This document shows, in pieces, positions 50,704 through 60,779 of a DNA stretch of 64,000 nt (positions are counted from its first letter, which is position 1; every line of letters starts with the position of its first letter). Both the position numbers and the translations under genes were made by a program. The stretch comes from Desarmillaria ectypa (taxonomy: Eukaryota > Basidiomycota > Agaricomycetes > Agaricales > Physalacriaceae), in NCBI GenBank assembly GCA_030407005.1, contig JAUDYN010000006.1, positions 806,001 through 870,000 on the forward strand. The letters run 5' to 3'. The notes below the pieces were generated by a model that was not told the origin of the DNA, made no database searches, and saw only the letters and a list, made by a program, of their open reading frames with translations.

Positions 50704-50945
50704 GAGAAACGAGCGAGGGAGTAGTCGTGGTTGTGGTTCAAGACGAACTAGCGATGTTTGGCTCAGCTTGAGCTATTGGTCAGCTCAGTCCCCTGTTCAA
50801 ACGTTCACTTACGACGATTTTTACGCTTTCCCGATTTCTCAATAAGTATATACAAGTTAAAATTGCAAGCGGGTTAAATGTGAATCTACAAGATGCCAAT
50901 CAGATATTAAAGATGTATTACAATATGATCCTCATTGTACTAGCG

Positions 50946-52503
50946 TCACAGCAATGCTTTCAAAGCCTCGAATAGAAGGATCGCTTTGGGACGCTCCGTG
51001 GGATCATATGAAAGACAGCGAAGTACTAATGACCACAAATCATCAGATGGAAATATATCAGCTTCAGGGCGGGGTGGTTTATTCCGGTTCACCAAGACCT
51101 TATATATAACAGCTGAATCGTACACAAGAAAAGAAAAGGGAGGTTTTCCTGTGTAGATCTCATGAAATATCAGTGTATGTAGATCTAATGGAGAGGGTAA
51201 GGATGCTCACCTCGATAATGGTGCATCCAAAAGCATACGTATCTCGGGAGGTAATGTAAGCCTCAGTGCGTGAGGAAGCATCCAGGTATTCGGGAGCCAG
51301 CCAATGTACCGTTCCTCGCCGAAGCGAAGAAGAACTTCGAGGATTGAAGGTCTCAACGACAAAGGCGAGTCCAAAATCCGCCAGATAGCAATGCATGTCA
51401 TTGCTAATCAAAATATTGGCCTGAAAGGATGCAAGGATGAGTTTTCAGAGGCCGTAAAAGAAATAATCCATATCCCTTTAATGTCAGCATGAACCACCGG
51501 CGGCTGAAGACCATGAAGCCATTGTATCGCATCTGCAATCTCGACGACCTGAAAGCAGGTAACTGCTATAGCCTACAGACTCAGATTGAATACATACGAA
51601 GTCTAGTCGTTTGTGTGCAGCCCTAGGATTTTCATGTAGATACTCGCTGATGTTACCTTGACGCATCCAAGGGGAGATCAGACAAAATCTAGGTGCAAAA
51701 AGGTCTTCATTGACACCTAAGAGTGGCAAAATACGTGGATGACGCAGCTGCCTCCACACCATAACTTCTTTAAGATAGGCCTGTGATCATATCAGATCAA
51801 GATCAGCTAACGCACTCTTATCGATATTCACCTCGAATGATGTGTCGCGGTTGTCTTTCGCAGGAAAATACCTGAGTACTTTCAAACACACGGGTTGGCG
51901 CTCTAGGTCAAGGCTACCTCTCCATATATCCTATTCGACAACGATTTTAACCATTTAATACTGAAAAAGCCATTACATACTCACGCAGGATGCGCTGCCA
52001 CTGATGGGATTATCATATCTTTTGTATCATTTCACTGGCAAGGTAGCGACTTGTCGGGATAATTGCATGAATCCTGCACAGTGCTTGAAGACAACTGATA
52101 CAGTGTTTACGATAGAGATCGGCTTCCGATGCGTAATCCGCCTCCTTCAAGTTTGGTTCGTTACACTTTGATCCTATTAGATAAAATTTCATACACATAC
52201 CCATTGAAGCGTATCGATTACTCTTTTGGCTACAGAGGGCGACACGAGATCCATTTTCCCCCAGGGGGATTGGCTGGAGCGGAGAAGCGATCTGATCTGT
52301 GCAATTAAGACATTGGCTGTGGAATGCGTTTGTAAGTCATTCCAACCAACGACTGAAGCAACGGCATGAACCACTTCACTATGAAATTGATATAAGCTCC
52401 AGATTTCATGTAGGAATGTCAGTGTCAACGTACATCGGATGTCCATCTCCTGCTTTCGACAATATGCCGCATCTTCGCTCGCTACGTTTCTAAAGATCGA
52501 TAG
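50946..52503 (-). pseudogene. decayed TKL-type protein kinase
   Basis: Agaricomycete TKL-like kinase. Landmarks in order are a helical N-terminal part (DLVSPSVAKRVIDTLQW), then CLQALCRIHAIIPTS and a weak glycine loop SGSASCDIWRGSL. The lysine strand VCLKVLRYF, HPRILPLLG, the catalytic loop VVHADIKG, NILISND, DFGLAFV, APEYL and DPTERPKAILLFEALKALL follow. Two lesions are visible. One is an extra base near 52016-52024 between MIQK and YDNPISG, which shifts frame ahead of the kinase domain. The other is an intron in the catalytic loop (51421-51473) that starts ATATGG where GTATGG is expected; read-through hits TGA within about 20 codons. The 5' start is not found. The remaining introns are normal. 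It is likely a recent pseudogene, unless the assembly has errors. Confidence 0.75.
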
Positions 52504-52523
52504 TGAGCGAGTTGTAGACTTTA

Positions 52524-52961
52524 CAGAGGGCAAAGAGGTGCATTACGATTTCTTCGATACTGGACATCGGATGCGCGTGTTGCATCCATGATCCAGTAAT
52601 GCTGTCATCAGCCAGAATCAGTTATGAAAAGAATGGAAGGTAAAGTAACGAGTACCGCATAAGGAGTGTCTTCTTCACTGAATATCATCTCGCTTTCTGT
52701 CTTCCACAGCGGCGGCTTCCATCCGGGCTCGTACTTGGGTCGAAGCTTATATCCAGATTCAGCGAGAAAGGCTTGATGCAATGTCCAGAAAATATCCCCC
52801 TTTGTAGGAGGACGCGGGTTAAACTCTGGAGGTAGCAGGTCCCACCACATCACAGTCACGAAGTCGTAGTGGAGGTAAGATTCAAGCCGTCCGAAAGTTA
52901 GCGCCCGGGCCGGACCTGGACTTGAACCCAATACTACGCCTGTGTAGTCGTCCCTCCTAGG
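52524..52961 (-). pseudogene. N-terminal fragment of a lineage-specific kinase-like protein
   Basis: The frame reads GVVLGSSPGPARALTFG, then DIFWTLHQAFLAESGYKL and RPKYEPGWKPPLWK. After a GTACTC...GACAG intron comes YWIMDATRASD. This matches the start of a kinase-like family expanded in Agaricomycetes, where GY.LRPRY.P.W.PSW is followed by MDATR.SDG. Coding similarity stops right after this motif, next to the TKL kinase pseudogene, and no start ATG in frame was found. The segment that should follow in this family appears on the opposite strand at 53812-54027, so the gene was broken and its head inverted or copied separately. Confidence 0.6.
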
Positions 52962-53155
52962 TCAATAACCCACGTGCCCACTGCGTGTAACGTCCACGTG
53001 CTCAGCAACAACTATGCTCAGGCACAATCGATCTAATGCCTTGCAATGTGTATTCGACATGCGGCGAGGACTGCTAACATGAAGCTTTCTAATTTTCTAT
53101 GCTGCTACAACTTTTTCATCAACCTTCCATCTCTCTTTTTCGACGCACTTGAATC

Positions 53156-53591
53156 ATGTTCAGTAAGAGCAGCGCAACGCAACGTCGATGGAACGAAGCT
53201 CTTGTGCATCTAAAGCTATCGCAAGACGAGTATTCTTCAAGCTCAGAGGCCTGGCGTCATTCCGACAGAGAACATGTGCAAGGCAATTACCTTACGTCCG
53301 TTTTATGTTCCATCTTTTTGACTTCGAGCTGACTCTGCTCAGCACGATGAGACGCAGAGACGCTACTGAGACCATATTTCGAGAGCCATTCAAACTCAGG
53401 GACTTGCTCAATTCAACTCGAAAACATCATGCTGCAGAGCAGTTCCTCGATGACGCGAAATATACATACTATCTTGTTCAAGTCAGCAATCATTCTCTTC
53501 TATAATTCCGACTTGAACCCGATAAGACGTTTAGAAATCATCTGCAGACGCTCAGAGGCGCGGTTTATTGCCATGTAAGATTCCTCTATGA
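53156..53591 (+). CDS. small hypothetical protein, spliceable, unrecognised
   Basis: I do not recognise this protein. Exon 1 starts MFSKSSATQRRWNEALVHLK and continues to HVQGNYL. A 47-nt intron with a GTCCGT donor, a GCTGAC branch-like site and CTCAG joins it to RRRDATETIFREPFKLRDLL and HHAAEQFLDDAKYTYYLVQ. A second intron of about 54 nt leads to a short last exon ending PLPCKIPL-like residues; an alternative acceptor would read LRGAVYCHVRFLYDKAL. It is about 115 residues, hydrophilic and mostly helical. It sits between two fragments of a broken kinase-like gene, so it may itself be a remnant of that gene's neighbourhood. Existence as a gene is only moderately supported. Confidence 0.35.
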
Positions 53592-53811
53592 CAAAGCTTT
53601 GGTATGCGTAACGAATGTTGTTTGAGCTCTCCCTGGGAATGCTCCCGCGAATATAGAGTAAGCCCGCATGGCGTAATTTTTTTACTTTCTAATTTCCTGT
53701 TAGTATCAAGAAGCCTCGCATCAAGTAAGTGTTTATATTTAAGTCTCGACCAGCCATATCGCATATTATCCTGTTTCACGGACGTCTACTCACACTCAAG
53801 AGCGTCTCCAA

Positions 53812-54027
53812 GTCAAACATCCCCACGAAGTTCCAATTGGTCAGTTTCTGAGCTCCGAACCGTTGGCTAGTGATCCAAAAAATCATTGTGTTCCGGTCTA
53901 CGACACACTCCAAACACCCCTTGATCACGACATGGAAATTATTGTCATGCCTCGCCTGTATGATTTCCATAGAACTCCTTTCGCTACCGTTGGTGAACTA
54001 TTAGAGTGTTTTCGTCAAATATTCGAG
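53812..54027 (+). pseudogene. kinase-like domain fragment, truncated
   Basis: One continuous frame reads KHPHEVPIGQFLSSEPLASD, then NHCVPVYDTLQTPLDHD, EIIVMPRLYDFHRTPFATVG and ELLECFRQIFE. This is the hinge region of the same Agaricomycete kinase-like family whose head lies inverted at 52524-52961. It ends exactly at a potential donor (GAG|GTAGTG). The expected next exon with a catalytic loop (about H.N.AHRD) is absent from the following sequence. No lysine strand was found upstream. It is therefore a relic rather than a working kinase. Confidence 0.65.
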
Positions 54028-54051
54028 GTAGTGTCCTTCAAGTTTGCGTGA

Positions 54052-55483
54052 CAGACCAGACTACAGAAGGAGCCTTCTATAAACGTTACTTATTGCTCGT
54101 TGCTCTTGATGACCTCACGGAATGCATGCGGCTTGGTTGTTATTGGAGTAACTTACAAGTTCTAGGCCCCAGCGCACGCGGGTCGACTTGCATGCTCGTG
54201 TCACCAGGCATGCGTCTCCGGTGAATTTTCACCTACTCGTGATGGTTGCAAATGACTTATCTTATACAATACAGATATCATAACTAATATTCTTTACTCT
54301 TTGTCTGTGTGATCTGATACTGCTTTATCTTCCCTCATGGAAAAAATCTTGGCACTTTTTTGAAAGTGTGTCAAGATAAACAGTAAGCGCTCGGTCCACG
54401 AATAATTCGTGTACCTCTTAGTGCTACAAAAATTGCCACTTCGAGCCGGGTCTCCCTCGAAAATGCTTCGGCTCCCAGGAATTTAAGGCTGGCTTCGTGT
54501 CCTGATCCTTCGATCGACGATGAATATAACTACTTACCGGCTCTGAGTCCTCAAGGCGTCTCTCCTTGTGTTTTTTATGAAATACTCTTTTGCAGCTAAA
54601 GTTAGTACTATAAATCTCGGTGTTCTCAGAAAGTCTTTCTGATGAATATCTCCATTTTCAGAGAATTAAGTCTGCAGTTCTGACCTCAATGCCAGTATTT
54701 TGCGACCCATGTCGATCAATGCTTCCATCGTTCCATTGACAGTCATGGGACATACCCACATTAAATCAAGATTGCAGACTCGGAAGAGTTATAACACAAC
54801 ATGAGAACCGTGACCTGTCACCTTGTTCAGTCTCTTACCAATGCTCTTGTTCTCTACAATCGGACGACGAACATTGTGCACGTCACTCTTGCTCCTTGAA
54901 ACAGACCCTGCCATTTCACTGGAGACTGCCGCTCTAGCAGCCCTGTAACGCATGCTTACTCTTCATGTTTAAAAGTCCCTCGAGCGCCGGGGAATTCTTC
55001 GGCAAGAGAACCTGGAGGGAGGCGGCGATTTCTGCCCTTGGCACTATGTGGACGACTAGATGCCAAGAGATTTTCGTGATTCACAAGGGACATGAAGGTA
55101 GGGTTGAAACGACCTTCTTTACACCAGTGTTGATAGTGATAATGGTCTAGTTCTCATAGATATGCTCATATCTTCCTCAGTGGCCGGTCTTTGGAACTCG
55201 AGCTTCCAGCTTCTGCAACTTCAATCTGTTGAATACACCCCAGGAGGAGAGATATCGTCGACTCCGGGCAACAGGATCACAATCTTTCGGCTCTTTACCC
55301 AATTTCCGATCCTCATTCGTGAATATGCATGCGCTGCACTTTCGATGACGCTCCTTTCAGTCTTCTCTCCATATGTTCCTCAGAGCTTCATGATAAGGAC
55401 TCCTCCCCCCGGCCCATCCATATATGTATTTAAGCCCCTCAAAGCATCTGTTCACCTCAGTCAACTTCCCTCCTTGACTTGAG
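54052..55483. other. intergenic, 1.4 kb, nothing recognised
   Basis: It holds the flank of the kinase relic and the promoter of the M35 protease gene. No coding signal, repeat or RNA gene was recognised. Confidence 0.5.
55431..55444 (+). promoter_or_regulatory. TATA region of the M35 metalloprotease gene
   Basis: TATATGTATTTAAG lies 40-53 nt before the ATG at 55484. It is followed by a pyrimidine-rich leader, typical of strongly expressed secreted proteins. Confidence 0.5.
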
Positions 55484-56936
55484 ATGTTCGCCTCTTTGTT
55501 TACGCTCGGTCTGGCTTTAACGGGAGCTAGTGTGTTCGCCACTCCTCTTAGGAGAGCTGATGGCCTCACCGTCTCCCTCTCTGGCCCCGCTACAAATGTC
55601 ACCTCCCTCGAGGAGCTCAAGTTCACCGCGTCCATCACCAATGCCGGCGCCCAGGCTGTCAAGATCTTGAAGTACGGCACAATCTTAGATGATGGCCTTC
55701 CGACGCGCTCCTTCACAATAACCAAGGACGGTGCTACGGTTCCTTTCACTGGAATCAAGGTATGAAAGATATCTTTACGCCCGAATGTTTTATTGACTCT
55801 TACTGTGAGATAACCGTGTCTCTTACCGACCTTGACGACTCTGCGTTCGCGACTATCGGCGCTGGGGAGACTATTACAGTCGATCATGATGGTAAGGTGT
55901 ATACCGAGGTGCTGGCTCTTTTCTGACTCCAGACCTATAGTCTCCTCGCTCTACGATTTTGCTTCCGCCGGAGAGGGCACCTACACCTTCGAGCCGGTCA
56001 CCACCTTCCAAATGGCTGACGTCGCTGCTAAAGTTGCCGCCAGTACCCTGGACAAGGTCACCGTTTCTTCGACCTCTATGAATGTACACATCTCTGGGGA
56101 TCTTACTGCGCGCGACGTCGCAGGTATCGACAAGCGTGCGACTGCAGTGTGCAGCTCTTCCACCAAAAAAACATTCATCACATCCAGGTCGGTCAGCTTC
56201 AACCGTTCCTATTCAGTTTCAAGTTTCATTTGAATGCTCCCCGTCTGAAGCTATACAGAAGCCAAGAGCCTCGCCTCCATCTCGTCCTCTTACATCTCGA
56301 GTAATGGCAAGAACAGCCTATACACCGCATATTGGGGAGCCACCTCGACATCTACCATCAGCGGTGTCTATAACGCTGTGGCCAGCGAATCCAGTAGCTC
56401 CAGAACGTCAGTATCAGTTCTTTATGTGTGCTTTCTCCAGTGAGGCTAAAACCCCATTCAGACTGAGCTGCACGGATAGCTACGGCGCTTGCACGAGCGG
56501 TGTGATTGCTTATACCCTCATCTCCACCACTAACGTACGTGTGCACTCCAGCTTTCTATGCTCTTGTCAGGAAACCTGTGTATAGATCTACTACTGCGAC
56601 CTCTTCTTCAACGAAGTGGCCAGCACCAACCTCTGCTCAGGAACGACTGTTGCTTCACGTAATATCCGTGGAGGAACGACTCTCCATGAGGTAGCGCTCG
56701 CAATCCTCGTAACGCAGGACCTGTACTGAAGTGTTATAGTTGACTCATGCCGTCGCCGACACTGACGACGTTACCTACGGCTGCTCTGCTGACCAGGCGC
56801 TTTCGGATGCGAACGCCAAGATCAACGCAGATAATTACAACGTATGTTCAAGTTCAGCATATAATTTGATCATTATTGACGGACATTTTTTCCCTAGTGT
56901 TTCGCTACCCAGGTCTACCAGAACACCCAATGTTGA
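55484..56936 (+). CDS. secreted M35 deuterolysin-type zinc metallopeptidase
   Basis: Extracellular protease of the aspzincin family, related to mushroom peptidyl-Lys metallopeptidases. A signal peptide MFASLFTLGLALTGASVFA is followed by a propeptide domain with VSLSGPATNVTSLEELKFTA and TYTFEPVTTFQMAD. A Kex2-like site DKR then precedes the mature start ATAVCSSSTKK. The mature part includes YTEAKSLASISSSYISSNG and YYCDLFFNEVASTNLCSGTT, then TTLHE|LTHAV (HExxH zinc site) and ADTDDVTYG with the aspzincin Asp. It ends CFATQVYQNTQC. About six introns of 48-60 nt; one at 56691-56739 splits the HExxH motif. Paired Cys suggest disulfides. The GT of the usual GTxxDxxYG motif appears altered, but zinc ligands look present. 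Confidence 0.88.
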
Positions 56937-57370
56937 ATGGGCAAGTAGCACCGCCATGTACAACTACCCGGGATAAGAAAATGTCTAGCTATGATCAAAT
57001 AATACTACCCACGTCTTCTCAGTTTCATTGTGACAAAAAGGCCTACCACAGCCCTGGTCTGGGAGCACATCTTGGCCGACCGTGGGAAACGATGATCATC
57101 GTGCTTAGATGAGTGACAAGTGACCAAGTAGATTCATTGCCGCTACTTCCATCTCATTTCGTCCCATAGAGCAGGGCAACGAAATTCGCACATTCCATTC
57201 GCCCCTGAAAAATTGCCCAGTAAGAGAAAGACATTGATATGCGGCGGTCTACAAAAAGTCAGGTGTATCGAATGGGATGGCATTAGATAGAGTAGTGTAT
57301 ACCACAGGATGTATGTAACAATCAATAGATAGGAAGAATGAAATGTCGTTGTACGCGCCGCTATCCGAGT
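56937..57370. other. convergent 3' region between the M35 gene and RAD6
   Basis: 434 nt between two converging stop codons. No coding signal or repeat was recognised. Confidence 0.5.
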
Positions 57371-57970
57371 CTATGTAGATGTACTCTCCTGGCCTTCCAT
57401 TTCCACCTTCTCTTCCGGATCCAGCCAGCTCTCCTCCACTGTCGCCTTCACTCGTCTCACGTACTCCTTCATATTCTCCCTATATAGCTGTGCTGCCTCC
57501 GCATTAGCCGGGCTATTAGGGTTCGGGTCATGCAACAGACTCTGTATCGATGTCAGGATCGCAGCGACATCGTACGTCGGGGACCATCGGTTCTGGAGGA
57601 TATCCAGGCAGAGCTCGCCGTTGGCATATACGTTCGGATGGAACATCCGTGAGAGGAATTTGACGGTGGGGGGCTTGTTGGGGTAGGATTCGTCAAAGGT
57701 GAGGAGAAGTTTGAAAGTTCCGTCTTCAAAGGGAGTTTCGGCTGTGTTGATGGTGAGCAAAGTGGAACAAGTAAAAAGAAAAGTAGGACGCACCTGGGCC
57801 AAATATAACGGCGTTCCATAGCATGATATTGTCCGGACATGGGCTCCCGGAGATGCCACCGGGAGGATCCGTCGACAATCGCTTGAAATCTCGGATGAGC
57901 CGTCGTCTGCAGTTCGTAGACTATCGTTTTCTTCAGCAGGACTTCGCCTGAAGGAATGAGAGCGCACCAT
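57371..57970 (-). CDS. RAD6: ubiquitin-conjugating enzyme E2, RAD6/UBC2 type
   Basis: This E2 monoubiquitinates PCNA and histone H2B and acts in N-end-rule degradation. The spliced product of 166 residues starts [19 protein letters not shown] and continues [20 protein letters not shown]. The core has [18 protein letters not shown] and [20 protein letters not shown], with the catalytic Cys in ELCLDIL, then [18 protein letters not shown] and [18 protein letters not shown]. The acidic tail is [16 protein letters not shown]. Exons are 57968-57970 (ATG only), 57794-57920 and 57371-57741, with introns of 47 and 52 nt. The ATG-only coding exon is inferred because the canonical second residue follows a clean acceptor (GATAG|TCTACG). 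The next frame upstream of the acceptor is closed. Confidence 0.93.
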   Translation of the reverse strand: MVRSHSFRRSPAEENDSLRTADDGSSEISSDCRRILPVASPGAHVRTISCYGTPLYLAQVRPTFLFTCSTLLTINTAETPFEDGTFKLLLTFDESYPNKPPTVKFLSRMFHPNVYANGELCLDILQNRWSPTYDVAAILTSIQSLLHDPNPNSPANAEAAQLYRENMKEYVRRVKATVEESWLDPEEKVEMEGQESTST

Positions 57971-58676
57971 TTTGTTATTAAAAAAGGCGGAACGATGGAA
58001 GATGGAAGTGATAGACAGAGAGATCGCGTGCACCTGATGACAAATTACAATCACCAGTGCCGGTTAGTTGGCAGAACCACCCGATGCAAATATTGGACAT
58101 TATTTTGTTATTCTCGCGACGGTCACTCAAGCCCTCTGAGGCAGTGAGGGCAAGTACGTCATTTGACAGATCTCGAAAGGTCCCGGTCAGAGCTCGCTAT
58201 GCCATCTTCAAGTCTACCAGATATTGCGAACTAGCAGGTGCGGTGCGTTGCATCTACTGAGGTCTGGTATTGAGAGGAAACATATGTATAGAGTACTCAA
58301 TCCGGATTATTTATCAAACTTGTCTTGAACCGCATTAAATTTATATGAGTGTAAAAACTTGTTCCAGATGAGATTTCTCTGTAAAATTTGTGACTTGCAG
58401 CACGATCTGAATGCCTTGTCGTTTCAGTACTAACGCCTTGAGGGAACCGCATCATTGAATTACTTCCAGAAGGGAGTACCATTCGTTAGCCGTATCATGA
58501 CTCATGAGCGCCGCATCGGTGGCTATCTAGGTTCTTCACACTGATATAATTGTAGACAATAGAAGAGCGGTATTATAGATTTGTATAAGTTACATTAAAG
58601 TAGGATTGACTGTAAGGTTTAGATTCGCAAAATTACAGGTCCTCATACAAGTTTCTGAAGCTTCATATCGGCAGGT
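57971..58676. other. intergenic; RAD6 promoter and SDR 3' flank
   Basis: About 700 nt without coding signal. The left part must hold the RAD6 promoter and 5' UTR; no clear TATA box was seen. Confidence 0.5.
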
Positions 58677-60082
58677 TTAAACCGGAAGCTTGAATCCCTT
58701 CTCCTTCCACATGCCTTCGAGGCGAACAAGACTATCAACGGCATCCAAGATGGTCTTGTCCCATGGGATGAATGAATCCGCCTTCAAACCAAGCACGTCT
58801 TCTATCTTCTGCCATTCCACAGGAAGCGTATACGAAGGCCACTCTGGTGCAAGTGTGATATCGGTGAGGCGACCCGTGAGCTCAGGGCGCTCTTTCGCAA
58901 TGATCGCGAGAGCGTCTTTGTACGAAGAATTGTGCGGGGAGACTATGGCAAACCTCTTTCGCCCAACTTCGGCGGAAGGTCGAGACTGCAGGGCAAGGAC
59001 GTGTGCCTTCGCAGCGTCACGAACGTCAATAGCGCCTGGGGCAATAGGGAATTCAGTGTTTCCGGGTCGAAGGAGCGCATAAATGCTCTCGTTCGTAGAA
59101 AGGGCGCCGAGGTCAGGTTCAGGGACGAGGTATTCAAAGCCAGGAGCGAAGGGCCCGAAATTGAAAGGAGGTCCAACTGCGCAGAGATAAAGGCCGCGTA
59201 AGTTTGGGTGGAATGAGCTGAATGAATGCGAACATACTGAGCGTAACGTCGATTTGGGGGTGATTCTCCGAAAACTCAACAACGGCCAAGTCGGCGTATG
59301 TTTTCTGGGCTACGTAGACGATGAATGGCTGTCCTGAGGCCATCGCTTGTTCCTTGGTAATAGGATTCCAGTCTATAGTGTAGTACAATGAGTAAAATGT
59401 GGGTCAAGAAAGGAGGAAGACTTACCATCGGCACCAAGTGGGCCTAAATTGGGGAAAGAATGTGTCACGATCGAACTTGTAGCAACAATCCTAGGAACCT
59501 TGGCCTTGACAGCCTCCCTTAGAATGCGAAGTGACCCTTCGACGCTGCTCTGTGGATTATCACGCTCATATTAATCTGTGATTGATTATCATGGAACAGA
59601 TACTCACCTGGAATGCCGTCTCTGGGTCAGCTCTTCCAGGGAGGGGCGCTGCAGCATGGATGATTCCATCGACGCCTAAGAGAATGGATGTGAGCCTGAC
59701 ACTACGTGCATATAAACTAGAAACTCTCTCTTACCTTTGAGATGTTGGCTTAAGTCACTGGAAGCGATGTCGGCGACCTCGACGACTTCGAACCTATCGC
59801 TGCTGTAGTTGGCAGACAGAGCTTTGTTGAGTAGGTCAACTTTCTTTCCGCGGGCTGCACTGAAATATAACGACTGTCGGAGAGAATCCTTGATCTACCA
59901 TGAATAAAACATACGCTCGAACAGAATACCCGTTGTCTAACAACTGGGACAAAATGTGGAAGCCGATAAAGCCTGAGCCCCCAGTCACCTAACAATATTG
60001 AAGGTATGATGAGAAACAAAACCCGTGAGAGTGCTATGGTACTCACGAATATTAGACCAGAGTTGGTTTTGCTGGAAGACAT
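58677..60082 (-). CDS. extended SDR / NAD-dependent epimerase-dehydratase (GRE2/DFR-like)
   Basis: The apparently intact copy of the SDR pair. The spliced start reads MSSSKTNSGLIF, then VTGGSGFIGFHILSQLLDNG (NAD(P)-binding loop). It is followed by KALSANYSSDRFEVVEVADI, GVDGIIHAAAPLPG and VEGSLRILREAVKAKVPRIV, the Ser-containing ATSSIVTHSF, and the catalytic PFIVYVAQKTYADL (YxxxK). The C-terminal half has LSTNESIYALLRPG, RPSAEVGRKRFAIVSP and WKEKGFKLPV. It has about seven exons and roughly 350 residues. Relatives reduce aldehydes, ketones or flavonoid-type substrates with NAD(P)H; the real substrate is unknown. The decayed duplicate at 430-1698 lies on the same strand 57 kb away. A MITE sits about 310 bp upstream of its ATG. 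Confidence 0.9.
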
Positions 60083-60779
60083 TGGAAAGTAGAAGACAGA
60101 ACAGACAGATACGTCGTCTCTTGCTTACCATCCTGACATTTATAGGTAGCAAGAGCATTACAAAGACGGGAAACATGCCACCGGGCATCTCCCCGAATAT
60201 TTCAGATCTGAGAAACAGTTGATACTAATTATGTACCAAATCGGCTTTGTCAGAGAGCTCGGGCTTGTGGAGTCATGTTGAAGTATTATTTCAGAGCGAT
60301 AACAGTCAGCGCAGAGTCCCAGAGTAAAGCCTTGCAAATTTCGGAATGAAGATGACAAGAACACCTTCGGGCCAGGAAGTGAGCACTGCGTGGAGAATTT
60401 AATATTTTAGCCTAAAATATAGAAAGATTATTTGGAATATTGTTACTTATTGGAAAAATATTGAAACTTTCCCAAATATTATTTCGATATCTTGGTTGAA
60501 TATATCGAACAAACAAATAGTTATAAAATTCAATATTTCAGACTAAAATATTAAATTCTCCATGCGGATCTTTCTTTACTTATAAATAGGTTCCGGACCG
60601 GGTTTTCCCACTAAGTTTTTCTTGTTTCATACTCTGATCTAGTTTCTTGTAGAAAGACGCTACGTACACGACTGCAGTGGGAGTGAGGTTGTAGTAAGTG
60701 TATGACGCATGTAAACATTAACATGTATCTTGGAGGAGATATGCTTTCTGATCTGGTCAGCATACTCAGACGCCATGAG
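60083..60779. other. intergenic; SDR promoter, MITE, OPT 3' flank
   Basis: The left part to about 60265 is alignable with the region upstream of the decayed SDR copy. The middle holds a 172-bp inverted-repeat element at 60391-60562. The right part is the 3' flank of the OPT gene. Confidence 0.6.
60391..60562. mobile_element. MITE with 30-bp terminal inverted repeats
   Basis: The 172-bp AT-rich element starts TGGAGAATTTAATATTTTAG and ends with its inverse (CTAAAATATTAAATTCTCCA). The first and last 30 nt match at 28 of 30 positions. A perfect 4-bp direct repeat TGCG flanks both sides (60387-60390 and 60563-60566), which looks like a target-site duplication. There is no coding capacity. These are the defining marks of a miniature inverted-repeat transposable element moved by a transposase elsewhere. 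The superfamily cannot be decided from a 4-bp duplication alone. It lies between the SDR promoter and the OPT 3' end. Confidence 0.85.

Noticed and set aside
52900..52990. GGGTTCAAGTCC-like string on the minus strand resembling a tRNA T-loop
   Set aside because: The flanking 5-bp T stem does not pair and no D or anticodon arm could be folded. The segment is better read as codons of the kinase-like head fragment.
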